Source: Mixophyes australis
Lineage: Eukaryota > Chordata > Amphibia > Anura > Limnodynastidae
Reading direction: 5' to 3'
Assembly (NCBI GenBank): GCA_036250195.1
Contig: JAVHZZ010000009.1
Location: 97,260,271 to 97,324,270 of the forward strand
Length of the DNA: 64,000 nucleotides
How positions within the stretch are numbered: position 1 is the stretch's first letter; each line of letters begins with the position of its first letter. A program made the translations under genes and the position numbers. Below the pieces are notes generated by a model that did no database searches, was not told the origin of the DNA, and saw only the letters and a list, made by a program, of their open reading frames with translations. Shown here piece after piece: positions 11,021 to 25,269 of the stretch.

Positions 11021-12034
11021 TAAAGTCCTCATAGTGCAAACAAATGTCAATGTTACGATGTTGGTTGTCGGATATTTTTCCTAACAAGGTGTCGCCTTTC
11101 AACAAATAATAAAATGTGCCCGTCTATTTATCTGAGCCATCTGAAGGAGCCCAAACAGGAGAGCTTATTGCTAAACATGTTAGGTATGACAATAAACTTC
11201 TTCACTAATTCGTTGCATCCTGTCTAGCTGACATAAAAAGCCATCAGCAAATATCAATTTGGTTTTCTTCACAATGGTTGCGACCCTGACAGTTTAATTA
11301 TAAACAGCCACATTTTATAGTCAATGTGCAGCATGCCATCACATTAACATGTACTGCATGCCGATTACAATGCTATAAGAGCTCCTTTACAAATAATGCG
11401 CAGTTCTTAATGCATTCAGGTCTCTCAACATCAATATAAAAGTACCAAGGTCAGACCAGTTTAGTCCATTGCACACAAAGTTACAGTAAAATAAACATTT
11501 AGAACTTGTAAAACAATACTACTTACAAGTGTACTGTTTATTATTCAGCAGTTGTTATATATTGGTTACACAATAGGCAGGGAATGTATTGTTAATATAT
11601 ATATATATATTTATATATTTTTATTATATATAATTATAATAATAATAATTATTATTATTATTGTCTTTTATTAATAAGGTGCCTGCCCACTAAACAAAGT
11701 GGGCAGGCACCTTAACAAAATAAAACTTTTTTTCTAATAAAGTGATTTAAATGTATACAAGATAATTATGTTAAATAAAAAGGCCTTAAATACACCAATA
11801 GAAAAGGGCAGGACAAGTGGTTTGGAGAACGTCCTGGGTGCATGGAATCCCGTAGACATATTTTTTCAACAGTAAATTAATTGTTTCCATGTGTTTTCGG
11901 GACAGTTGCTACAACTGCTACAACTTAGAATTAACACACGGACATTTAGGGGCAGGAGCACAGTTGAAAAGCCCAGCAAATGAAGCATTTTTAAGCCTCA
12001 TTTAGGATATTGTCATTTGCATGCATACCATCTT
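11021..12034. other. Intronic sequence with AT microsatellites and one perfect hairpin
   Basis: Contains TA and TAA/TTA runs (about 11590..11665) and the 17-bp inverted repeat listed separately. No gene recognised. Confidence 0.6.
11675..11714. repeat. Perfect 17-bp inverted repeat (6-nt loop)
   Basis: Left arm taaggtgcctgcccact, loop aaacaa, right arm agtgggcaggcacctta. The stem is GC-rich and sits in very AT-rich DNA. Confidence 0.9.
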
Positions 12035-12605
12035 TTTTTTTTTATATAAAATGTATTTTATTTAAGGTTAGTGAGGTACAAACAGATAACAAGTGCAATA
12101 TAACTTTGCAAAACCGAGAAAATATAAAGACTTTTTACGAGTTTAGAAGACTGATGAACAAAAACAACAGGAGCCATCTTTTCAAATGACCCTTTTTGGG
12201 TATGGGATGGGGGGGGGGGGAAGAGGAGAGGGAACGTTGTGGCAAACCGTAAGAAAATTAGAGGAGGGGAAGGAAGTCAAGAATTCAAACGAATGGGGAA
12301 CAAAAGTTGAAGAATGATACCCACCAAACCCAAACGTTGTCAAATGTTTAATTATACTAGTCATGTATTCCATACGATGCCCAATTCTGATAATAATGGA
12401 TGAGATTATAGGGAGATTGGACTGTTTCCAGTCTGTAGCTAGCTGGTGGTGAGTTGCAGATGGCACATCCAAAGGGAGGAGAAAGAACATGAGATCCATG
12501 GGAATGTCAACTTGGAGAATTGTAGATATTAAGGTTTTATTGTCAAGCAAGGGGCTAGAGAGTTTTGGGCATCCCCACCAAATATGGATGAATGAGCCCT
12601 CTGTG
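12035..12605 (-). pseudogene. L1-type LINE 3' end (RT C-terminal region and tail)
   Basis: On the minus strand the sequence reads HIWWGCPKLS..., then a variable helix-rich region with ATHHQLATDWKQSNLP, like the region after the RT domain in vertebrate L1 elements (HIWW.CP, ARhWK...P). A 3' UTR follows, containing a poly-C run, 'ccttaaataaaatacatttt' and a poly-A tail (T run on the plus strand near 12030). It is strongly 5'-truncated, as is typical of L1 insertions. Confidence 0.65.
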
Positions 12606-13928
<1,323 letters not shown>

Positions 13929-14159
13929 CAGATCTCGTAGCAGAGACAGCGTGATCATGACCAAGAGAAATGGTAGAGAGAAATAAAGCCTTCATGCATA
14001 TCGCATGTGCACCAGGCCTCTCCAATAGTAATTATGCGTACCAGAATATAAAACTTTGACGCTTATCTGTTTGCAGTCATGGAGTCTTCACATGTTCACC
14101 GATGGTTTGAAATGTCCTTCCCCACAGCAAACAGACAGAGTGTGTCTGTGTCAGTGCAA

Positions 14160-14162
<3 letters not shown>

Positions 14163-14212
<50 letters not shown>
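14163..14212. repeat. (TA)n microsatellite, about 50 bp
   Basis: Uninterrupted TA run following 'gcaaataca'. Confidence 0.97.
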
Positions 14213-14214
<2 letters not shown>

Positions 14215-14684
14215 AATAATTTCAGACAATGACAAATGGTTGAATTAAACAATAAAAGTTAATAGGAAATTGTTTTAATGAGAGATCAATGTTGTGTAAC
14301 ATTTAATCTCCAAAATATCGAAATATAAAATTGGACAACTAAGGCATTTTAGAAGATGTGTGTTCCAGATATAGATTTTTTTTTAAAAAAACAACACTTT
14401 CATTTTAAGTGGAGTCAAATGCCCAATTCACACGTTTCATGGCACCAGTGTGCTGCATATATCGCACTACATTGTTGTGAGATGGCCTGACATCCAAGAT
14501 TAATTTGCACTGCTCCATACACCACTAGAGGGGTCCTCTGATATTGTTTGTCTGTACGCACCAGCCAGCCAGAGCAACAAAGCCCTATTGTAATTGCAGC
14601 TCAGGCCACCTCTCACACCAGGAAAAATTGATTTAAAATCTATGAAAGTATCATCTTCATCATCTATTATATTATTTATATTAA

Positions 14685-14714
14685 TAAACAAATTCTACTT
14701 TTTACTGCAAGCCA

Positions 14715-14775
<61 letters not shown>

Positions 14776-14784
14776 CACACACAC

Positions 14785-14834
<50 letters not shown>

Positions 14835-14927
14835 CAATCACTTACATTTTCCATATCGCCACTTCTAAATTCCCACTTCGACCACTGTATGTATATATTT
14901 ATCTATATATACTGTATGAATCAATCA
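14685..14927 (-). mobile_element. MITE fragment with TA repeats, inverted twin of 3187..3345
   Basis: Reverse-complemented, it reproduces the order seen after the SINE at 2843: cagtggtcgaagtgggaatt, aagtggcgatatgg, TA repeats, then 'ttggcttgcagtaaaaagta'. Together with the adjacent SINE it forms an inverted composite duplicate. Confidence 0.55.
14718..14833. repeat. Compound (TA)n with an ACACAC spacer
   Basis: Two TA runs separated by 'catatacacacacacatatt'. Confidence 0.95.
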
Positions 14928-15044
14928 GAATTTATTTATATAGCGCCACTAATTCCGCAGCGCTGTACAGAGAACTCACTCACATCAGTCCCTGCCCCAT
15001 TGGGGCTTACAGTCTAAATTCCCTAACTTACACACACAGACACA

Positions 15045-15090
<46 letters not shown>

Positions 15091-15272
15091 GGTAAAAAAA
15101 AAATTAGCAGCCAATTAACCTACCAGTATGTTTTTGGAGTGTGGGAGGAAACCCACGCAAACACAGGGAGAACATACAAACGCCACACAGATAAGGCCAT
15201 GGTCGGGAATTGAACTCATGACCCCAGTGCTGTAAGGCAGAAGTGCTAACCACGATGCCACCGTGCTGCCCC
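14928..15272 (-). mobile_element. SINE, near full length
   Basis: It reads from tttatttatatagcgccact through 'ggagtgtgggaggaaaccca' to the tRNA-like head 'gtgctaaccacgatgccacc'. It carries a (CA)n expansion (about 15038..15088) where the related copies have only a few repeats. Confidence 0.85.
15038..15088. repeat. (CA)n microsatellite inside a SINE
   Basis: ACAC run expanding the short 'cacacaga' motif of the SINE body. Confidence 0.95.
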
Positions 15273-17394
15273 AGTATAAAATAAAAAGTATAAAATTAGT
15301 AAAATTCTAAAAACTTCAAGCAAAATAAAGGGGACATATACAAGTCAATTTGCAATTAGTCTCCATTGGTTTATTTTGTAGAGAGGTTTTTGCCACATGT
15401 AAAATATACTTTCCATGAAAAATCTCATATCTAGTAAAATAAAATGTTACCGTGAGAAAAAAAAACAAACAAACATGTACTGAACATTTGCCGTTATGAA
15501 CAAAAAAAATCCCACTGCATTGTATTATGATTTCTAATTGCGGTGTGCATGTACATTTGGTGGTGTAAAATGTGGGAAAAAGTAATGTAAAATAATGAAA
15601 ACAGACCCATTGGAACGGAGTAACAAAAAGTGTAAATTCCGGGAAAGTATAAAATCAGGGAATGTAAAATGGGGGTTTGGCAGGATTGAATTTTATTGTA
15701 TAAATTGGGTTAATACTGCAAGCATACTGCCATGTGTTCTACGTTTTCCTTAAGAAAATAAATAAAAGATAATTTAATCCTTAAAATAGGAAATACAACA
15801 GCAGAAGATGGAAACCGATTGGCTGGAAGCCGGGTGGTTCTTTGACTTACAAAGTGAACGTGTGCACAGGCTTGTAACTTCCTTGGCAGGAGTAAACTGA
15901 AATACAGTGACTGTCAAAATAGATCTTTAAATGAGTGAGAAGCATAGATCCCAGCACAGTAATACTTGTCAAGGAAGCAAGGGCAAGCAAGAGGCCCAGC
16001 TGGAAACCGACTTCTCCAATTTTTTGTGACCACAAATCAAGCATGTTGGGCTTCCAGCTGGAAAGTCTTTACTGGCAGTAATTGGCACCAGCTGTAGCCA
16101 AAAGACCTCTGCTTGGCATTCCTGCATTTCATCTTAACAGTCGAGACATTGATCACTATGCCTAAACTCACCCAGCTGACACTAAAAGATAAACTTGCAT
16201 TAATTTGCTTGTATGCACTTGTCTGAGCCAGGCTAGCTCCTAGTGTTCCTGTTTTATATCCTTCAACGAAGTGAGAGGATTACAAGCAGGTACCTCCTCC
16301 TTCTTAATGTTAATTATTTTTAATGCTAATAATGCAGGGTAATGATTATCAGTGGGGTTGGAGGTAAGAATGCCATCAACTTGAATACTTGACATAATTG
16401 TTATTTTTTAATGGTGTCCTTTATGCATCTCCATTAACGTCCTGAAATTAATTGCTGTGCTCCAACATGACATACAAAAGGTGTGTGTGTGTGTGTGTGT
16501 GTGTTCACACTAAATTGGAGAATAAAAAAAAGCATGGAACCAGGAATTAGTTTTATATTTCAGTCATTAAAGGAGCATAATAAAATGCTATTAATATTAT
16601 TTTTATAATTGCATTTGCTTTTAAATTCCCTATTAATGAAAAATGAGTGTACTAAATTGCCAAAGCACAGATATTGAATTGACAAAAATATTTCAAGAAT
16701 ATATATTTACCTACAAACAAGTAGAAAATATTTTCATGGTAATTCAGTACTGCATTATGAAGGCATGTACATAAATACAGTATATATCTAAAATTCCGGT
16801 TACGACTTATATTTAGACTTGCAATAAAATATAGCATCTTTAAATCCAGGCAACCTGGTCTTTTTATAAATGTGTTAATTCCCTCTACTCTTATTTTGCC
16901 AAGTAGCACAGCGTACTTGTATATGTTTTAAATTTGTGTTTTCTTAATCAGAAATGCTAGGACCCAGATATCTTTTTTCAGTTACAAACTAATGAAAAAT
17001 GAATTTCTGGGGCATATTTTAAACCATTGTACCTTCTAACTGTTTCAAAACCAGAAAGTGCTATCAGCAATATTTTCAGGGCTGTGTAAATGTGTTTTTG
17101 CACAATGGCTCACAATGGCCTAAGGCACTGTAAAAATAGAGGTGTCAATTTCCTTTAAATAAATCACAGAATCTGTAAGAAAAATACCTTTTGGTTTTAA
17201 ATGTGGCTGAAAAAAATCTGTCTTGTGTTCTGTTCCTGTTATTGTAGGTAACACACAATTGTGGATTCAAGAAATGTGGGAGTGGATAATGGAAGTTTCA
17301 ATTCTCTATTTAATAGTAACAATCAGAAAAATAATATTTCCCAGTAAACAAATAAAGCAATAAACATCATACAAAATTATATGAAAAAAAATAA

Positions 17395-17396
<2 letters not shown>
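15273..17396. other. Intronic sequence without recognised genes
   Basis: AT-rich; includes a short (TG)n at 16482..16504. The part from about 16240 to 16480 is repeat-free and has homeobox-type AT motifs (taatgattatc, attaattgc), so conserved noncoding DNA is possible but unproven. Confidence 0.5.

Positions 17397-17457
<61 letters not shown>
17397..17457. repeat. (TA)n microsatellite, about 60 bp
   Basis: Uninterrupted TA run. Confidence 0.97.
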
Positions 17458-17460
<3 letters not shown>

Positions 17461-18535
17461 CAACAAAACACCAACATTAAGCAAACATTTTTCAAAATGT
17501 AACCATTGTTTAAAATCATACACACAAGGGGATAGATTCAGACTTGCCACATACGTTAAGAGTTGGTGGCTAACATGATCATTTTTTACCACTTTGGATA
17601 ACTATTGCACTCTATGTAAAATGATCTTAAAGAATGGGATAAAATAGAGCAATCCGATAAATCATTGTGCAGTGATCACAATCAGTAGGCATAAGGTCAT
17701 TGGCAGAGTGAACCAGTCAGTCAGCTCAGTACCTTAACATTCAGATGTGCACAATATGGTATCTGTTTGTGTAGCCAAATTGCCTATAGATCTGGTCATT
17801 TTACTATTAGGATAAGTGATCAGGCTGCACCTTGTGTGGCCCACTTTATTGAGGAGTTACTCCTCACCAAAACACAAACAACCACTCCAGTTGATGCCAA
17901 ATAAACATTATTCTAATTTTAGCCTCCCTCCTAAAAGCTCTTAACACTGCAAAATAACAGGGAGCAGCCACGGGCTAAATGACAACTCATGATGTTCACC
18001 AGCTGCAAGCATGATACAGCTTGCCCAAACTTCACATGGGCATACTCTATACAATTCTTAGCCAACATGTGTTGCTGGAAAGGCATGCTTGGCTTTGTAG
18101 TTCCACTCCTTAATTGGTTTCTGCTGCAGCTGGGAAACCCCCCAGACGGAGAAGTGAGTGTCTGTACACGCACTCCCCAAAGCAGCTCTATTTCCTGGCT
18201 TGTATCAGACAGCGAGCAGGTGCTGCAAAAGCGTGACACAAGGCAGAGACAGTTGAAATTTTGGCAGACCACAAGCACACCTGACATGACCACAGAGAGT
18301 GAAAGTTTATTTCTTCATGGGGAAATTATATATTTATATGTGCTGCATGCATATATATTATCCCTGACCCACATACCTTAAATTATATTATTGAAATCAA
18401 AACTCTATATTTATAAGAAGAAGTATTTATAAGCCTAAAGGCTGTAGTTTTTTTTAAAATAGAATACCATATTGATAAAATAAATGAATATACAATGGTT
18501 AACAATCTCATGGTCATATTATATACCGCTATACC
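17458..18535. other. Intronic sequence; possible degraded palindromic MITE
   Basis: Around 18060..18130, 'ggcatgcttggctttgtagt' vaguely resembles the 148-bp hAT MITEs at 29603 and 32945. I cannot define ends. Confidence 0.35.
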
Positions 18536-18697
18536 AACCCTCCCCCCGCTCGCTGCCACCACCATATTTTGGGTAGAGCAAGTCATTCTCCGGAATCCCA
18601 CATCCTAGTGGGTGGGACGGTGGCCTCAATGACATGATTTACAGTGAATCGTAGCATTTTACAAGCCAGACCGCCCCCCCACAAAAAAGTTGGTAAG
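18536..18697. mobile_element. GC-rich MITE family, diverged fragment
   Basis: Contains ggcctcaatgacatgatt then tacagtgaatcgtagcattt, and a right end of 'aaaaaagttggtaagtg'. These correspond to the conserved core and terminus of the family. Confidence 0.5.
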
Positions 18698-19768
18698 TGT
18701 AAATAATATCAAAATCAAAATTCTGACCCCTATATAATAAATATATCAAAAGCATATGCAATAGCATGATTATAAAACATAAGGCATATGCAATGCATAA
18801 TAAAACATATTGATATAGTCGATATGGAATAAATGTTGGCAAGCCATATGCAAACAACTGGTGTTGGCGTATCGTGAGTGGGTGGGGATGGGGGCATTGT
18901 GTTATGCTTACCATCACCAATTCTTTTGAAAAAGAAAAAGAGTTCTATGGTTGCCCATTACCTGGAGAGCCACAGGACGCCTACTGCAATACAGAATCAT
19001 GTCCAGATAGTACAACATGGGAATACAATCTTTGGTACATTGTGAGACAGGCAGAATTGCCAGCTTTGGAGGACATATTAGTTTCAAGCTTGAAATAAAT
19101 GTCAGAACTTAATGGGTGGAAACACTGTTTTAATAATGTTTGTACTGAAAGCTGTCAGTAAGATGAATAAATGAGACAAGCTGGGAAAGTGCATATAATA
19201 CACAGAGGACATGGTCTTTTTTCATAGGTTCTAGGTTTTATTAAAAAGGTCAGTAATGAAACTCTGTGATTATATGAACAAAGCTTCAGTGACCTCTTAA
19301 TACCAGTTTTTTAATGATCTTCATATCACTCTCTGGAGAGCAATCACTTTAAAAGTGACAGAAAGCCAATATTCTGTGTACCAATATTTGTCAAGCTGAA
19401 ACATGTTGGTAAGAAGGTTTTAAAATGATGAATTTGTTTAATGGATTTATTAAATATTTATAGAATACAAACATGTCAAACCTAGCAGTCTAAAATCAAC
19501 AAGGTTGCCTTTAAAATGTTTTATTGAAAGTTCTAAAACTTATTATGTAGCAGACCACACTTAGGGGGCAAATCAAAGACCTGTAGAATAGACAGAACAG
19601 GAGAGTCAGTTGGATACTGGCGGAAGGCAGTAAGAACTCCATACAGACTGTGAGATGAGACCAAGTTTTAGGTGGACAGGTAACTAATGCAATCCCAATG
19701 ACAATCCTCTTGCAATCAAGAGGATCAGTATCAGGTATAACTAAAAGCTGGAAGACGACTGCTGATAG
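18698..19768. other. Intronic sequence without recognised genes
   Basis: AT-rich. No transposon or gene identified. Confidence 0.55.
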
Positions 19769-19909
19769 CAGAGGCGGAACTAGCGAGCTGTGGGCTCCGA
19801 TGCAGGGAAGTGGGGAAGAGGGAACCAGAGCCCACAGCTCACTAGTTTCCTGTGCAGCGGGCCCCTTTATCTCCAGGGGCCCCGTTGCACAGCGGTAGTT
19901 CCGCCACTG
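19769..19909. mobile_element. hAT-type MITE, 141 bp, with 8-bp target duplication
   Basis: Terminal inverted repeats cagaggcggaactag and tagttccgccactg. They are flanked by gctgatag (19761..19768) and gctgatgg (19910..19917), an 8-bp duplication with one mismatch. This size and the CAG...CTG ends are typical of hAT. Confidence 0.85.
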
Positions 19910-19917
19910 GCTGATGG

Positions 19918-21272
19918 TCCCTACTGGTTTGTGTACACAGCCATCTTACAATTGCATTAACTGCTGTTAAGGCCTAATGGGCAGATATTGTCTGATTTGG
20001 TCACCCACATTCATGGCCAAATTGAACAATATCCATGTACTGAGTGTCAACTGGCCAATGTGTTTTGGAAGTTGTTCAAGAGATTCAGTTAAAAAATTAG
20101 TCTATTTGCCATAGGCTTGTATTTTTCATGGGTGCCTGATGGCTGTAACGGTCCCATTCCACTCTACTCTGACCTCTTGGCATGCCCATAATATAATGGC
20201 CTTCCCGCATGAACTGTCTATTTGCCTGAATGCGAATGAAGTTCGGAGGGGCACCAACACACGCTCGGCCTGTCTGATATAGGCTGACAGTTTTCTAACT
20301 TAATTCCTTGAATTCTCCTTAAAACTATTGTTTTTTAGTTTTGAGTGGAGTTATACTCTACAAAGAAATTAATTACAGACTGTCAGTGGACGAGTGAAGT
20401 AGAAAACGTAAGGTTACATTTTAATTGAAGAATTTATTCCAGTTATATCACAATAAGCGATCCAGGATTGACACATTTTCTCAAAGAACTCCCGAGCGTT
20501 TACAAGACTAAAGATAGATATTAATTGATCATAGTTGAGCTAATCTGATTTTTTTGTTATAAGCTACATATGAAAAAAATTTGGTTAGAAATTGAGTATT
20601 TCAGTTCCATAAAAGTGAAAAAAAATCAAACATGGATGTAATTATGCTAACCTCAGAAACATACTGTGCTTGTATCTAGTATAAAGAAAAACATATACTA
20701 GACATATACTAGATATACATTTATGAGCACATCTTGGAGTTTGTGACTGCATCCCCTTTGTATTCCTTTTTGAACCATCACTAGACATGTTCCAGAAGCC
20801 ATTGCCTTGAATAATATCAGAATTGCATAAACAGATTTTTGCTGGTGTCGCTGAAACTTCTATAGCAGAGATGAGGAAAGTAATTTTTATTTTTCAGCTG
20901 CTTTCCAGCTGAAATAAAGCATTTCCTAATGCTCATTTAAACAAGTCTTCTTGTCTTCAGGAGAATCAAGCAGTTTTTATCAAACACAACTTTCACAACT
21001 CCTTTGACTAAATAATAACAGATGTGAGCATTCAGAGTCTAAGCTTATATTTTCGAACACAGTTAACCTTAAGTGCTACAAAGAAGCTGATAAATGCAGT
21101 ATTTCAACCATAAGGCAGCAGAATAAAATAATCACAATAATTTGACAATAATTGTATACATGCACTGAAAAAGGAAAATCAAAATGAAATATGTGAAGTT
21201 TCCCCTTACTATGCATTAAAACATTTTTTGTAAACAGATACAAATCAATAAATATATATATAAAGTAACAAT
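19918..21272. other. Intronic sequence without recognised genes
   Basis: AT-rich. A short near-duplication of 'acatatactaga' at 20690..20715 is the only structure seen. Confidence 0.55.
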
Positions 21273-22623
21273 AAGTGCCCGATTCATTAAGGAATGTAAA
21301 TCCCAATACATGCCATATTTTGCATATAATTGCTCTGTGCATTCTCAGAAACAGACTGTATGCTAGTGAAATCAATTCCTCTTCGAATGCAAATGACACT
21401 TCTGACTGCCTACGATTTGAAGGGAGAATGGACATATGCATGTAGGTAATGTACAGAAAGGGTGTGCCAAGGTCGAGCACATGCACATCCATCCGATTCA
21501 AGCTCTGGGCATCCCTCAGGTACATGATTTGTTGCCGTATCACTTGCACCAGCTACAGGGCAGGTGTAGGTGCCGACTGATAGTTGTTATGGTCACGTAA
21601 AAAAAAATCAATTTAGTTTTACTAATGATTATATTATTAACGGGTGTTAATGTATTTAATATATATTTTTTTTTATTTGTGCGTTCTGATGGGACTTTAT
21701 ATATACACATATACATATGCACAGTGTGTATTCTGCAGTATATATACATATGCACAGTGTGTATTCTGCAGTATATATACATATGCACAGTGTATATTCT
21801 GCAGTATATATATATACATATGCACAGTGTGTATTCTGCAGTATATATACATATGCACAGTGTGTATTCTGCAGTATATATACATATGCACAGTGTGTAT
21901 TCTGCAGTATATATGTATGCACAGTGTATATTCTGCAGTATATATACATATGCACAGTGTGTATTCTGCAGTATATATACATATGCACAGTGTATATTCT
22001 GCAGTATATATACATTTGCACAGTGTGTATTCTGCAGTATATATACATATGCACAGTGTGTATTCTGCAGTACATATACATATGCACAGTGTGTATTCTG
22101 CAGTATACTATATATACATATGCACAGTGTGTATTCTGCAGTATACTATATATACATATGCACAGTGTGTATTCTGCAGTATACTATATATACATATGCA
22201 CAGTGTGTATTCTGCAGTATACTATATATACATATGCACAGTGTGTATTCTGCAGTATACTATATATACATATGCACAGTGTGTATTCTGCAGTATATAT
22301 ACATATTCACAGTGTGTATTCTGCAGTATATATACATATGCATTGTGTGTATTCTGCAGTATATATACATATGCATTGTGTGTATTCTGCAGTATATATA
22401 CATGTGCAGTGTGTATTCTGCAGATATCCCGCAGTGTGATCTGTCTGTCTGCATATGTCAAGTGCTGTAAAGACAGCGCGTATTTATACCCGCATTCAAC
22501 TGTGAACGTTTCTTTAGACCCTCTTGTGGTTGACTACAGGCGTACTTGGGTGCAATTTCCAACCAATTTAAAAAAAACACAAATTTCGATCACTTTTTGA
22601 GTTCCTTAATGAATCGGGCCCTG
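21273..22623. mobile_element. TIR DNA transposon remnant carrying a minisatellite (copy 1)
   Basis: Left end gtgcccgattcattaaggaa and right end ttccttaatgaatcgggccc, followed by ctg, form inverted repeats. The internal sequence (ttgcaccagctacagggcag) is shared with the copy at 25270..26155. The ends resemble hAT (CAGGG...CCCTG), but I could not read a clear target duplication. No transposase domain was seen. Confidence 0.7.
21712..22426. repeat. 33-bp minisatellite, about 22 units
   Basis: The unit is built from tatatatacatatgcaca then gtgtgtattctgcag. Several units are lengthened by 'ctata'. Each contains CTGCAG. Point variants such as 'gtgtatattc' and 'gcattgtgtg' mark unit subtypes. Since 33 is a multiple of 3, long spurious open frames appear on both strands. 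Confidence 0.97.
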
Positions 22624-23644
22624 AAAGTCAGTCCGATTTTATGTGAGGATACTTTACAATTAACTAATCAATATAAAGTTTCTGTAAAATAGTGTAAATA
22701 AAGAAACAACTCTGATTATTAGGACTGGTATTGGGAAAAGCCCGGCTGTCTCCAAGCAGAGGTGCTGTAAGGACAGAAAGAGTGAAAGCTACAGACACAT
22801 TTGACAACTTACTGTCTCTGAAGCAGCATAACTATTAAAGAGTGCAATTGTGACAGCAGCATTAATTCCTAAAGATCTGAGCAACCATGGTCTAGTAACA
22901 TCACTTGTATGACAAGTAAAACACCTGTCACAAAGTAGAGAGAACTAACAACTTTTTTAGTAGCAACTATAAATAGAGGTTAGAAGAAAATAAAACATAA
23001 AAGTATGGATTGAAATATTTGAAATAGCAACATTAATTTTAATATAAACTAATGAGCATTTACCCAAATGACAACTATTTACATTCACGCCAATCCGCTT
23101 TTAGTGCGCTATGAAAGCACATGAAAAATAGGATGAATATTCTACTTTGGACTCATTTCCACCATTGCTAACTAAGATTTGAACGCCACATTTATAATTT
23201 TAGAATGTACTACAACCTATTTCTCATCTGTTAATGCGTGCTACCAGTACAATAGATTGAATTGGTACAAGCACAATGCATGAAAGACGCATGGAAAATA
23301 TATTGCTTAAGTGTATCTAAAACTTACATTACTTTTTATGCATTCTTATTTTCATATATAATAATATTTTAGAACCCAATGATGGGACCTGCATCACTGA
23401 CTCTTATTTACGCTATTTTGAAGGCGTTCTTGATACAATGCGTGTGAAACACACAAAAAAGCGCATAGAGCTCTGAGATGGAACCTAGATATGAATGGTT
23501 CCCTTACGCATACATTTGCAAACCTGTACAAACTGAATCTTCTGCTTTTAGTACTAACTAAGTATTGTGTCCCTTGGTCACACAAGCAGAATTCATTTCC
23601 ATTCTTTAAAGGCCAAATAGGACAGATCTGACCATTCTGTGTTA
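22624..23644. other. Intronic sequence without recognised genes
   Basis: AT-rich. Nothing identified. Confidence 0.55.
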
Positions 23645-24005
23645 AGCTGGGTACACACTACACTGTTTTCGTCCAATAATCGGCTCAAACAGCCGACATA
23701 CGACCGCTCGTTCAAAAGTCGGGTCAGTGTGTGTAGTGACACGATGGTCTAAAGTCTGCACAAATGGACGATTATCGGCTCATTTGGTTGGTCGTACCGT
23801 TTAATATTTTCGTTCCAATCTCATTTCATTGCTCACGACAACATAGCTGTAAAAAGTCGCTAAAGGGACGTCCTCTCTTTCCTTTATCGTCCTAAACAAG
23901 GCTAGTGTGTATGCAGTCCATGGACCGAGCGATCGGACCATCGGTCGCATGTAAAATCGCTCGGCATAAAAAGTTGGTCGAAATTTCTGTAGTGTGTACC
24001 CAGCT
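23645..24005. mobile_element. PIF/Harbinger-type MITE, 361 bp, TTA target duplication
   Basis: Terminal inverted repeats agctgggtacacactacac and tagtgtgtacccagct are flanked by TTA on both sides (23642..23644 and 24006..24008). A 3-bp TTA duplication is the Harbinger signature. The interior is CG-rich for this window, with repeats of 'cgatcgg', 'aatcggctca' and 'gtcggtcg'-like motifs. Confidence 0.8.
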
Positions 24006-24008
24006 TTA

Positions 24009-25269
24009 GACGGCTTATTCACAAGGGGACCTGTTTGTTTTATCAGCAAGTGACCACACACACAGGCCAACAGCAGGAAGCGCCCAATCAGATTTAAGGG
24101 TGTGTCTAAATATCATCCAATAGTTAGAAACGGTTTAATCTGGAGCACAGCTCTTGAATTGCTGGTACATAATCGGATATCGAGAAAATGTGCCTATAGC
24201 TACGTGATCAGCTTTAATATCAGATTAAAAAACATTTTTGTCACTTGTCTCATGAGCGCTAGAAGGACTTCTCCTTGTTTATTATATAATTATTTTCCCA
24301 AGACCTCATGACCACTTGACTATACATGGGTTGAAGCAGTGAGTCATTTTGTATGGGGAGACATTTCAGTGAAACCAAGTAATATTGTTTTAATTCGCCA
24401 TCTAGAGAAAATGTACAACTTTTAATGCCTTGAGACAGTTTCCTCTCCTCTCTCCTCTATAAATTAGACTTGCATTGATATTACATTATAGACTTTGAAA
24501 TATTGATTCTTTTTATTTACAAATGGTAAGAACCAGAGCTCACTCACCATTAGTCAATTTTGGATTTTATCCATAACAAACTTACAGATCTATCATATTG
24601 ATAGAGAAATGAGGAACAAAAATGACAAGCTCTGAAAAACAATGTGAATTTCAGGTGGTTTAGAGATTATTCACTGAAGACAGAGAATGACTTTGTATTC
24701 CCCTGTTAAAGAACGAGTGCATGATAAATTACATTTTTATTGCTGACGGGAACTGATCTGAGCTACAGTTGTTTTTAAACACCAGGATCATACAATTATT
24801 TGAGAAATTCATGTGTACTCATTTTCAACTCGCTCTGGGACAACCTGTAGGAAATACAGTAAAAAAATAAAAAATAAAAATAAATATATATATTGTGGCT
24901 AATAATGTGTATAAAAACACATAGCTGCTAGAAACAGCCCTCTCAGGAATTGTTTAGTGCAGGTTATGACCACTGTAAGGTCTAACGGGAACCTTATACT
25001 ATTGGAGTCTCAAGGGCCCTCTGAACTAGACTACATACAGAATCAAAGTTTACATCCAGTTGGCCAGATTCCGCTGGAGAAGTGTTCAGATTTCAGTGCA
25101 GTAGTTTTAGCATATTAGGCAAGGAAAAAGCCTTCACATTTTTGTGCTCTGATTTTAATTAAAACCAACCAAAGTTGCATGGATAAGATCTGAAAATAAT
25201 TATACCTAACACCAAATATCCCCCTGTTTCTGGCAAAGCTAAGTATAGCACAGACTATTTAGACATCTA
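24009..25269. other. Intronic sequence without recognised genes
   Basis: AT-rich. Nothing identified. Confidence 0.55.

Noticed and set aside
21076..21549. 157-codon minus-strand frame
   Set aside because: Lies across the left part of a TIR element and has no transposase or other domain signature.
21625..22600. Very long open frames (240 to 318 codons) with IYTYAQCVFCS repeats
   Set aside because: They are read through a 33-bp tandem repeat, are open in several frames on both strands, and have no start context, splice sites or domain. They follow from the unit length being a multiple of three.
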